DNA of 5,084 bases from an uncultured Coriobacteriaceae bacterium (GTDB lineage Bacteria; Actinomycetota; Coriobacteriia; Coriobacteriales; UMGS124), in contig USJP01000162.1 in the NCBI GenBank assembly GCA_900555105.1, positions 1-5,084 on the forward strand, in the 5' to 3' direction. A program made the translations under genes and the position numbers. A model generated the notes under the pieces. It saw nothing but the letters and a program-made list of their open reading frames with translations. It was not told the DNA's origin and did not search any database. Position 1 is the first letter of the stretch, and each line of letters opens with the position of its first letter. This document shows, one piece after another, positions 1-5,084 of the stretch.

Positions 1-767
1 TGGCGGCCGCCGTGGAGGCTTACGTGCGCTCGAGCGGCAGGCCGGTGAACGCCGGCGAGGTCGCCGAAGGACTCGGCGTGCCCCGCGAGCTTGTGAACAC
101 TCCCTTTAACGCGATTGCCGCAGCTCGCGACGTCATAACCATGGGCGATGCGAGCAACCCCGCCATCGCGACGAAGCAGAGCGTGCAGCGCTTGGGCGGA
201 GCAATCGAGAAAGCCCTGCTTGCCTTCCATGCAGCCAACCCCAACGAGTCCGGCATCGACAAGGCCACGCTGCGCGCCAAGGTGTGCCCCGAAACCAGCC
301 AGGCATGCTTCGACGTGCTTGTGGGCATGTGCCCCAACGCCGTGGCCGCCCAGGGCAAGATTGCCCACAAGACGGCGGGCGCCGGTGCCCAGATGCGCCT
401 GCAGGCAGCCCAGGACGCCCTGCTCGCCGTGTACCAAGCAGCCGGCATCTGGCCAGCAGGCGCGCAGGACTCCATCGCCTCGGCCGAGCTCGACGCCAAA
501 ACGGGCCAAAAGGCCCTGGGCGAGCTGGAGCGCGCCGGCAAAATCGTGCGCTACGCCCCCGACTCCTACATGGAAGCCGCAGCGCTGGAAAGCCTGAAGC
601 AGGCCATGCACGCTTGGCTGGAGGCCCACGGCACCGCCACTGCCGCCGAGCTCAAGGAAGCTATGGGCACCACGCGCAAATACGCCATGCCTCTGCTGGA
701 ATACTTCGACCAATGCGGCCTCACGAGGCGCGATGGGGATGTACGAACCTTGTGCAGCCAGAAGTAG
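1..767 (+). CDS. selB: Selenocysteine-specific elongation factor SelB, C-terminal part (5' truncated by window edge)
   Basis: SelB is the EF-Tu-like GTPase that carries Sec-tRNA-Sec to the ribosome and binds the SECIS hairpin of selenoprotein mRNAs through C-terminal winged-helix domains. The reading frame (codons from base 3) is open to the window edge. It gives 254 residues ending at TAG 765-767, so the GTPase domains lie upstream, outside the window. What is visible is the winged-helix array. A segment near residues 70-95 has the SelB-type pattern of an AxxHxxNP helix followed by GIDKATLR. The last 60 residues form the final wing, with RKYAMPLLEYFDQCGLTRR and then GDVRTL, which is the typical SelB ending and the SECIS-binding module. 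The family is usually about 600-640 residues. The GTG at base 12 is internal, because alanine codons precede it in frame. The tRNA-Sec gene 71 bp downstream independently supports the call. Confidence 0.93.
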   Translation, partial: AAAVEAYVRSSGRPVNAGEVAEGLGVPRELVNTPFNAIAAARDVITMGDASNPAIATKQSVQRLGGAIEKALLAFHAANPNESGIDKATLRAKVCPETSQACFDVLVGMCPNAVAAQGKIAHKTAGAGAQMRLQAAQDALLAVYQAAGIWPAGAQDSIASAELDAKTGQKALGELERAGKIVRYAPDSYMEAAALESLKQAMHAWLEAHGTATAAELKEAMGTTRKYAMPLLEYFDQCGLTRRDGDVRTLCSQK

Positions 768-784
768 GAATTAGTTTCTCGTAC

Positions 785-809
785 TTGAGCAGGTATTTTT
801 CTGTATACT
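785..809 (+). promoter_or_regulatory. Possible promoter for tRNA-Sec (weak)
   Basis: The 71-bp gap between selB and the tRNA is clearly more AT-rich than its surroundings. It contains a good -10-like hexamer, TATACT (804-809), preceded directly by TG. Initiation would then fall near 816-818, leaving a leader of about 21-23 nt before the mature 5' end. The nearest -35-like sequence is TTGAGC (785-790), but the 13-bp spacer is too short for a standard sigma-70 promoter, so only the -10 carries weight. The tRNA could instead be processed from a selB read-through transcript, since no terminator is visible between them. Confidence 0.3.
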
Positions 810-838
810 GGCTAGGCTACATGAACCAATGAGAATAT

Positions 839-935
839 GGAGATGGATGAGGCCTGGTGGTCTCCGCGGTCTTCAAAACCGTTGCGGGGCGCGCAGAACG
901 TCTCGGGTGTGTTCGATTCACATGCATCTCCGCCA
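839..935 (+). tRNA. selC: tRNA-Sec (anticodon UCA), selenocysteine tRNA
   Basis: A 97-nt gene folds as a bacterial tRNA-Sec, the tRNA charged with serine and converted to Sec-tRNA for UGA recoding. The acceptor pairs 839-845 with 925-931, followed by discriminator G932 and an encoded CCA. The D arm has the diagnostic 6-bp stem and 4-nt loop (849-854/859-864, loop TGGT). The anticodon stem is 866-870/878-882 with loop CTTCAAA and anticodon TCA at 873-875. A long variable arm of 7 bp (885-891/899-905, two G-U pairs) is present. The T arm is 907-911/919-923 with loop TTCGATT, its first pair being G-U. Length and layout match the 8+5 acceptor/T plan, except that the eighth acceptor position is a G846/G924 apposition rather than a pair. 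It lies directly downstream of selB. Confidence 0.96.
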
Positions 936-946
936 GAAAACACAGC

Positions 947-984
947 AAGGCCTCCCAAACCGCAGGGTCTGGGAGGCCTTTTTT
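947..984 (+). terminator. Rho-independent terminator after tRNA-Sec, possibly shared with the converging redox operon
   Basis: An 11-bp perfect stem (AAGGCCTCCCA at 947-957 with TGGGAGGCCTT at 970-980) is extended inward by ACC/GGT across one A-C mismatch, closing on a GCAG loop. The T run 979-984 follows on the + strand. It begins 12 bp after the tRNA CCA and would end the tRNA transcript. The - strand polyferredoxin gene stops 33 bp away on the other side. On that strand the hairpin is followed by GCTGTGTTTTC, a weaker U-rich tail, so termination in both directions is plausible but less certain. Confidence 0.9.
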
Positions 985-1012
985 CTTGCGAATTGCCCGA
1001 TGACACCGACTC

Positions 1013-1927
1013 TTACTCGGGACGAGCATCCTTTTCAGGCGTGAGTGACCACTCGTAGCCGGCCACGATCGCCCCATGGGGGCAAGACGCGCGGCAAGTA
1101 CCGCAACGGATGCACTCGGCCGAGTTGGGCGTCACGCTCGCATCAACACCCATGGGACAAACTCGCTGGCAACTCCCGCAATGTGTGCACGCCGAGGCAT
1201 CCACACGCATCCGATAGAAGCTGAACTTGTTGAAGAGGCCATACAAGGCCCCAAGCGGGCAGAGGTACTTGCAAAACGGCCGATGGATGAACAGGCACGC
1301 CATCAAGACGACCACAAGTACGAGCATTTTCCAGCTGAAGAGGAAGCCCACAAGCGCACGCAGCGACGGGTTGGTCAGAAGCAGCGGAATGCCCGCCTCG
1401 AGCGTACCCGCGGGACATATGTACTCGCAAAACAACGGGTCGGTTGTGCCCATGTCGGAGGTCAGCGCCACGCTGAGCAGCACCACGACGCCAAAGAGCA
1501 TGACGTACTTCACCCAGCGCAGCACCCGGTCGAGACGAGCAGGCACATGCAGCTTGGGCACGGGAACCTTGTGCAAGAGCTCTTGCACGAGTCCAAACGG
1601 GCACGCAAAACCGCAGATCAGACGGCCAAACAGCACGCCGAAAAGCATAAGTGTGCCCAACACGTAGAAGGGAAAGTGCCTGCTCTGCCCGCCCAAAGCC
1701 GTCTGTAGGGCGCCAATGGGGCAGGAACCCAGGGCTCCCGGGCACGAATAGCAGTTCAAGACAGGCACGCACACCGCCTTGCTCGCACCCTTGAAGATGC
1801 TTCCCTTCGCAAAGCCCACGGCGTACCCATTGAGAATCACTGCGAAAGCCACCTGGATGGCACGGCGAAAGCGATGCAAGCCCGCGGCGGGGCGCTCCCC
1901 TACGCGATTCCGATGCATTGCAGGCAT
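1013..1927 (-). CDS. Membrane 4Fe-4S polyferredoxin, NapH-like
   Basis: This is a 304-residue integral membrane iron-sulfur protein of the NapH/NosR-C-terminal type (COG0348-like), expected to pass electrons from the cytoplasm into or across the membrane. Four hydrophobic spans are visible at about 21-40, 86-108, 138-157 and 192-215. Two classic 4Fe-4S motifs sit at the C terminus: C247xxC250xxC253xxxC257P and C272xxC275xxC278xxxC282P. CxxxCP motifs occur at C105/C109, C167/C171 and C219/C223, and a further cluster at C53, C59, C62 and C69. Basic residues in the 110-140 loop favour N-in topology, which places the ferredoxin domain in the cytoplasm and the 41-85 and 158-191 loops outside. It is the last gene of the trio and overlaps the preceding small gene by 28 bp. 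ATG 1927 has an AAGG-type site upstream. ATG 1918 is an alternative start, and the first ~17 residues look longer than family members I recall. The physiological partner cannot be read from the sequence. Confidence 0.9.
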   Translation of the reverse strand: MPAMHRNRVGERPAAGLHRFRRAIQVAFAVILNGYAVGFAKGSIFKGASKAVCVPVLNCYSCPGALGSCPIGALQTALGGQSRHFPFYVLGTLMLFGVLFGRLICGFACPFGLVQELLHKVPVPKLHVPARLDRVLRWVKYVMLFGVVVLLSVALTSDMGTTDPLFCEYICPAGTLEAGIPLLLTNPSLRALVGFLFSWKMLVLVVVLMACLFIHRPFCKYLCPLGALYGLFNKFSFYRMRVDASACTHCGSCQRVCPMGVDASVTPNSAECIRCGTCRASCPHGAIVAGYEWSLTPEKDARPE

Positions 1928-2034
1928 ACGCGCACCGCCTTATCCAACACCTCGAGATGCTCCTGACCCGCAATGCCGATGACGATGAAGACGACGGCGC
2001 ATACAAGCACCGCCCAACGAAGCGCTCCTCTCAC
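1900..2034 (-). CDS. 44-residue CxxC membrane microprotein, CD1871A-like family
   Basis: This small gene lies between the TlpA-like lipoprotein and the polyferredoxin. It starts at GTG 2034-2032 and ends with TAG 1902-1900. The product has arginines at 2 and 6, one hydrophobic span at about 7-22 (containing C12), then a short amphipathic segment ending in C37-L-Q-C40-I-G-I-A. From memory, the C-terminal CLxCIGI pattern and the position between a redoxin and a 4Fe-4S protein match the CD1871A family of CXXC-motif proteins. The start is fixed by context. The in-frame TAG of the upstream gene lies only four codons before it, and AGGG (2045-2042) sits 7 nt upstream of the GTG. Positive-inside logic places the CxxC outside the cytoplasm. 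The function is not established; a thiol redox role alongside its neighbours is inferred. Confidence 0.85.
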   Translation of the reverse strand: MRGALRWAVLVCAVVFIVIGIAGQEHLEVLDKAVRVCLQCIGIA

Positions 2035-2043
2035 CGCACTGCC

Positions 2044-2652
2044 CTACTGTGCGTCGGCAAGCACAACGGCGTCTTTGCCCTGCCAGGCAAGCGTGGCGTT
2101 GATGCCCTCGAGATAGGCCTTCTCAAGGTCGGAAGGCGAGCCGACGATGGAACCCCAAACGAGGGTGCCGTCGGAGGCAAGAAAGACCGTGGTGGGCGTA
2201 TACTCGACCGTACGCGCAAGCCCAAGCAGGCCATCTGTGGCGGAGACGAGCGTCGTCCCCGTCCAACCAGCCTTGTCGAGGACCTTTTGTGCGGCCTCCC
2301 GTTTGCCCGAACCGTCGAAACACATCGTGAGAATCTGTACGTTGTCGGGCAGACGCTGGGCAAGCGCCTGAATGGCGGGCAGCTCCTCGATGCAGGGAGG
2401 GCAGGTAGTCTGCCAAAAGTTGATGACCGTCACGTCCTTCGCGGCAACATCGGCATCGGTGAAGGCGCCTCCATCGATAGCCGTGGCCGAAAAGGCGCCG
2501 AGCGAGCCATAGGTGGCGATGTCGGCGGTCGTCTCAGGCGACCCCTTCTCCTGCGGCTGGTCCGGGCTGACCGTCTCTTGCTCCGTGCAGCCCGCAAGAG
2601 TCGCTGCGAGCAGCGCCACAAGGGCAGCAATGCCGATCGGATTCTTTGACAT
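2044..2652 (-). CDS. TlpA-like thioredoxin-fold lipoprotein
   Basis: This is a 202-residue extracytoplasmic thiol-disulfide oxidoreductase of the TlpA/ResA/AhpC-TSA group. The N terminus is a lipoprotein signal peptide: Lys at 3, a hydrophobic core at about 6-20 and lipobox LAGC with the lipidated Cys at 22. An acidic, Ser/Thr/Pro-rich linker (to about 50) leads to the redoxin fold. The active site is C84-P-P-C87 within NFWQTTCPPC, the conserved cis-proline is P153 in YTPTTVFL, and one extra cysteine is C111. The frame is open for 67 more codons upstream, but ATG 2652 is chosen because the signal peptide begins there and a GGGGGA site lies 5 nt before it. It is the first gene of the trio, ending 9 bp before the CxxC microprotein. 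It probably reduces or isomerises disulfides in exported proteins or small molecules, using electrons supplied through the next two genes; that link is inferred. Confidence 0.92.
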   Translation of the reverse strand: MSKNPIGIAALVALLAATLAGCTEQETVSPDQPQEKGSPETTADIATYGSLGAFSATAIDGGAFTDADVAAKDVTVINFWQTTCPPCIEELPAIQALAQRLPDNVQILTMCFDGSGKREAAQKVLDKAGWTGTTLVSATDGLLGLARTVEYTPTTVFLASDGTLVWGSIVGSPSDLEKAYLEGINATLAWQGKDAVVLADAQ

Positions 2653-2657
2653 GTGAG

Positions 2658-2663
2658 TCCCCC
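2658..2663 (-). promoter_or_regulatory. Ribosome binding site fixing the lipoprotein start
   Basis: GGGGGA on the - strand lies 5 nt before ATG 2652. It supports this start over the longer in-frame extension beginning at 2853, which would bury the signal peptide inside the protein. Confidence 0.6.
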
Positions 2664-2680
2664 ATACGTCATGTGCGCAA

Positions 2681-2700
2681 CGGGTGCCCCCGGCTACCCG
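2681..2700. repeat. Short GC-rich hairpin in the lipoprotein gene leader
   Basis: CGGGT (2681-2685) pairs with ACCCG (2696-2700), and inside it GCC pairs with GGC around a CCC loop, leaving one bulged T. It lies 29 bp upstream of the start codon on the - strand. It could be a leader structure, or simply chance in GC-rich DNA. Confidence 0.3.
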
Positions 2701-2789
2701 CTGTTCTCTGCGTGTCTGTCCGCCCCGGTCTGCCTGCCTCACGGCTGGCATACCTGTAATCGGGCGCGTCAGGGTGAAGCCTACCATCT

Positions 2790-2829
2790 CCTGCGCCGCG
2801 CAGGGCACTTGCGGGGGCATTCTCCCCGC
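2790..2829. repeat. Two adjacent GC-rich palindromes in the 218-bp gap between the glycosyltransferase and redox genes
   Basis: The first is a perfect 7-1-7 palindrome, CCTGCGCCGCGCAGG (2790-2804). The second is a 6-bp stem, GCGGGG (2811-2816) with CCCCGC (2824-2829), around a 7-nt loop. Neither is followed by a T run on either strand, so they are not canonical terminators. Together with the hairpin at 2681-2700 they are the only structure I see in 2653-2870. I found no convincing -35/-10 pair there on the - strand, although the spacing argues that the redox trio has its own start of transcription in this gap. A regulator site or a Rho-dependent end region are possibilities. Confidence 0.4.
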
Positions 2830-2870
2830 CACACGAGCTTGCCACACATTCAAGCAGCTCTGCCCAAGCG

Positions 2871-4091
2871 CTACAGGCGGCCCAGCACGGTGCGAAACTC
2901 ATCCAACAAACGTCTGGCCAGGCCGTCCCAGGACAAACTGCAGGGGTCACACGCGCGGGCGGGTTCGGCGAGAGACGCTGCGAGCTCATCGGCCAAGCGC
3001 TGCTCGAAGGCGGGCAAATCGGCCTCTACAGGCACGTCGACCTCCTCCATGCGGGGAAGCTCCACATAACGCACGGAAGCGGCGGGCAGGTTCTCGCCCA
3101 ACCAAGGACGCACGCCGGGAAGGTCGCTCACCACGACCTTGCACCCACACGCCATGGCCTCCACCACCACAAGGGGCAGGCCCTCGTAGAAGCTCGGCAG
3201 CACGAAAACGTCGCACGAGCGGTAGAACGAGGCAAGCTCAGAGGGACTCACCTTCCCCAGGAAGACGACCTTGTGGCCGCTTGCTGTGGCAAGTGCCTCG
3301 ATGGCGGCATACTCTTGGGCATCTCCCGCGCCTCCTGCCAGGTAGATTTCTACACTCGCCAGCTCGGGCGGCAAAAGCGCAAGCGAGCGCATGAGGCTTG
3401 CCACGCCCTTGGCGTAGGCGATCTTGCCAGCATAGAGAATGCGGGGCGGACGGTCTTCACCCATGGGCAAGGCGCAGGCCCCCTCACGGCAAAAGACCCC
3501 GGCATCGTAGCCCGTGCCGAGCACATGTACGCGCTCACGAGGCATGCCGTAGATGTCCGCAATCGTGTCGCGCATGCCCTCATGCAAACCGAATACGAGG
3601 TCAAGTCCCTGGATGCCGGCGACGATGCGATTATGCTCAAGGGCATGCTGGCGCATCTGGCGCAGATCGCTCGAATGGCTGAGCGCAGCCACCGCAAGAT
3701 CGGGGAACAGCTCGCGCACCCAGGATGTGAGCAGGTAGAGGTGGTGGCAGAAAATCACGTCGGGCTCGAGGGTGCAAACGGCTTCGCGCAGGCGGCACTC
3801 AAACGCCGCACGGAACTGCGCCACCATCTCAGGAGTCATGTCGCGATAGCGAGTGGCGCGGTAGGGCATGACGTCGCTCATGCCCACAACAGGAAACGGC
3901 AGCTCGCTGCTCTCAAACCGCACTGGGTACACGGCGACGCCCTCGGGCAGCACCGGCGCATCGTCGGGCCCAATGCCGCATACAACAACCTGCTCGCAGC
4001 CCAGACGGGCGCAAGCCGCCACCACTTGAGTGAGGTAGACACCGCTTCCGGTGGAATCGGGCTTCTGGGCACTCACGTGCAAAATGCGCAT
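2871..4091 (-). CDS. GT-B glycosyltransferase, family 4-like
   Basis: This 406-residue cytoplasmic protein transfers a sugar from an activated nucleotide donor, probably to a surface glycan or glycolipid; donor and acceptor cannot be read from the sequence. The N-terminal Rossmann half opens with MRILHVSAQKPDSTGSGVYL, the glycine-rich start usual in GT4 enzymes. The C-terminal half (from about 215) has AGKIAYAKG (221-229), a KG donor-site signature. It also has the E-x7-E motif, E303 and E311 in EGLPLVVVEAMACG. No signal peptide or membrane span is seen. The frame is open to 4232, overlapping nfo, but that 47-residue extension is low-complexity and not family-like. ATG 4091 has GGAGA 4 nt upstream, so it is the better start. 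It lies 109 bp after nfo on the same strand. No cell-wall or capsule genes are in the window to indicate its pathway. Confidence 0.9.
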   Translation of the reverse strand: MRILHVSAQKPDSTGSGVYLTQVVAACARLGCEQVVVCGIGPDDAPVLPEGVAVYPVRFESSELPFPVVGMSDVMPYRATRYRDMTPEMVAQFRAAFECRLREAVCTLEPDVIFCHHLYLLTSWVRELFPDLAVAALSHSSDLRQMRQHALEHNRIVAGIQGLDLVFGLHEGMRDTIADIYGMPRERVHVLGTGYDAGVFCREGACALPMGEDRPPRILYAGKIAYAKGVASLMRSLALLPPELASVEIYLAGGAGDAQEYAAIEALATASGHKVVFLGKVSPSELASFYRSCDVFVLPSFYEGLPLVVVEAMACGCKVVVSDLPGVRPWLGENLPAASVRYVELPRMEEVDVPVEADLPAFEQRLADELAASLAEPARACDPCSLSWDGLARRLLDEFRTVLGRL

Positions 4092-4095
4092 GGGG

Positions 4096-4100
4096 TCTCC
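4096..4100 (-). promoter_or_regulatory. Ribosome binding site fixing the glycosyltransferase start
   Basis: GGAGA on the - strand is separated by CCCC from ATG 4091. Together with the family-typical MRILHVS beginning, it decides against the upstream in-frame start at 4232. Confidence 0.65.
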
Positions 4101-4200
4101 AATCTGAGCCGGAATCGCGGCAGCTAGACGCACAAAGGCAAAATGCGCCGAACGCGCGCAACCCCTCGTGGAACTTGGCTGCGGCGAGCCCGTTTCATGC

Positions 4201-5025
4201 TTACTGGCGTAGGCGGGCGATCTCCTCGGCATAGCCGGTCAGCGTGTCATGGGGCGTCTCGAGGAAGAAGAGCAGATCGCACAGGGCAGGATGACGCGTC
4301 ACCGCGTGGAGCGCCTCAAAACCGATGTGGCCCTGCCCTATCGCGGCATGACGGTCCTTGTGGGCGCCGAGCGGGTTCATCGAGTCGTTGAGGTGGATGG
4401 CACGCAAACGGTCCAGGCCCACCACGCGGTCAAACTCATCGAGCACGCCGTCGAGGTCGTGCGCGATGTCGTAGCCGGCGTCCCACACATGGCAGGTGTC
4501 CAGGCACACGCCGAGCTGGTCGGAGAGCTCGACGCGGTCGATGATGGCGCGCAGCTCCTCAAAGGTGCGGCCAATCTCGGTTCCCTTGCCCGCCATGGTC
4601 TCAAGCAGCACCGTCGTGGTCTGCTCGGGGGCGAGCACCTCGTTGAGCACGCTTGCGATCTTCTCGATGCCCACCTGCGCGCCCTGGCCCACATGGCTAC
4701 CGGGATGGAAGTTGTACATCTGGTGCGGCGTGGCCTCCATACGCACGAGGTCGTCGGCAAAGGTCGCGCGGGCGAACTCCTGCACCTCGGGCTTTGCCGC
4801 CGCTGCGTTGAGCGTGTACGGGGCATGCGCGAGGATGGTCGTGATGCCGTGCTCGGCGCAGTAGGCGTGAAACGCCTCGACGTCGGCCGGGTTGATGTCC
4901 TTGGCCTTGCCGCCGCGGGGATTGCGCGTGAAAAACTGGAACGTGTTGGCGTCGATGGAGACGGCATCACGCGCCATGGCGAGATAGCCCTTTGAGGCGG
5001 ACAGGTGGCAACCGATAGTGAGCAT
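4201..5025 (-). CDS. nfo: Endonuclease IV (AP endonuclease family 2)
   Basis: This enzyme of base excision repair cleaves the DNA backbone 5' of abasic sites and trims blocked 3' ends, using three zinc ions in a TIM barrel. The 274-residue protein is complete; the E. coli enzyme is 285. All nine expected metal ligands are present in order: H67 (AHAPY), H107 (NFHPGSH), E142 (LLETMAGKG), D176 and H179 ([13 protein letters not shown]), H211 (IHLNDS), D224 and H226 (KDRH), and E256 (LETP). The N-terminal GCHLSASKG is also typical. ATG 5025 is preceded at 6 nt by AAAGG (5036-5032). The stop is TAA. It is followed by the glycosyltransferase on the same strand, which could be co-transcribed, although the functions do not suggest a shared pathway. 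No promoter is evident in the 59 bp upstream that remain in the window. Confidence 0.97.
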   Translation of the reverse strand: MLTIGCHLSASKGYLAMARDAVSIDANTFQFFTRNPRGGKAKDINPADVEAFHAYCAEHGITTILAHAPYTLNAAAAKPEVQEFARATFADDLVRMEATPHQMYNFHPGSHVGQGAQVGIEKIASVLNEVLAPEQTTTVLLETMAGKGTEIGRTFEELRAIIDRVELSDQLGVCLDTCHVWDAGYDIAHDLDGVLDEFDRVVGLDRLRAIHLNDSMNPLGAHKDRHAAIGQGHIGFEALHAVTRHPALCDLLFFLETPHDTLTGYAEEIARLRQ

Positions 5026-5084
5026 GAGAAGCCTTTCGCAGGTAGAGCGGGCAGAACAAGCACGCAGGCAGAGAGTCGGGCACA

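Noticed and set aside
839..1012. Integrated mobile element at the 3' end of selC, a known integration hotspot in enterobacteria
   Set aside because: No integrase and no repeat of the tRNA 3' end is seen in the window. The tRNA is followed at once by its terminator and an ordinary redox gene.
2044..2652. The TlpA-like protein as a selenoprotein, given the adjacent Sec locus
   Set aside because: The active site is encoded as Cys-Pro-Pro-Cys with no in-frame TGA, and the gene ends in TAG.
2653..2853. A 67-codon in-frame upstream extension of the TlpA-like lipoprotein
   Set aside because: It would place a clear lipoprotein signal peptide in the middle of the protein, while a good ribosome binding site precedes ATG 2652.
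4124..4198. A 24-codon - strand ORF (ATG 4198 to TAG 4126-4124) between nfo and the glycosyltransferase gene
   Set aside because: It starts two bases after the nfo stop without a ribosome binding site. Its product is a short arginine-rich peptide with no recognisable pattern, likely chance.
4249..4995. A 248-codon + strand open frame opposite nfo, and similar long + strand frames opposite the glycosyltransferase (3273-4127) and polyferredoxin (1076-1708)
   Set aside because: They are antisense shadows of well-recognised - strand genes in GC-rich DNA. None shows a recognisable domain, and the opposite strand carries full family motifs.
1..5084. CRISPR array, insertion sequence or phage genes
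   Set aside because: No direct repeats with regular spacing, transposase motifs or terminal inverted repeats were seen. Nearly all DNA is accounted for by housekeeping and redox genes.

Overview
The window is GC-rich (about 60% by eye). It holds the end of a selenocysteine-decoding locus on the + strand, followed by five protein genes on the - strand. The gene set fits an anaerobic, gut-type Actinomycetota of the class Coriobacteriia (Eggerthellaceae-like), though a Firmicute relative is not excluded. The set is bacterial SelB with tRNA-Sec, a polyferredoxin/TlpA/CxxC-microprotein trio, and frequent GTG/ATG starts with GC-rich codons. The taxon is an inference from gene content, not from a database match.

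Region 1-985 (+ strand): the C-terminal winged-helix part of SelB (5' end outside the window), a 71-bp AT-rich gap, a complete tRNA-Sec gene (selC, anticodon UCA, encoded CCA) and a strong intrinsic terminator. SelB delivers Sec-tRNA-Sec to UGA codons that carry a SECIS hairpin, so the elongation factor and its tRNA are physically linked here.

Region 1013-2652 (- strand): three tightly packed genes read from 2652 down to 1013. They are a lipoprotein thioredoxin with a CPPC site, a 44-residue single-span membrane protein with a C-terminal CLQC motif (found by reading the - strand; too short for usual ORF cut-offs), and a four-span NapH-type polyferredoxin with 19 cysteines. The junctions are a 9-bp gap and a 28-bp overlap, so the genes are very probably translated together. 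Predicted topology puts the ferredoxin clusters inside and the CxxC and CPPC sites outside. The trio looks like a relay that carries low-potential electrons across the membrane to extracytoplasmic thiols; its natural substrate is unknown. It is the most interesting part of the window.

Region 2653-2870: a 218-bp non-coding gap with GC-rich palindromes but no convincing promoter and no T-tract terminator.

Region 2871-5025 (- strand): endonuclease IV (nfo, complete, all nine metal ligands present), then after 109 bp a GT-B glycosyltransferase (GT4-like). The last 59 bp of the window are the nfo leader with its ribosome binding site. The tRNA-Sec unit and the redox operon converge on the terminator at 947-984.
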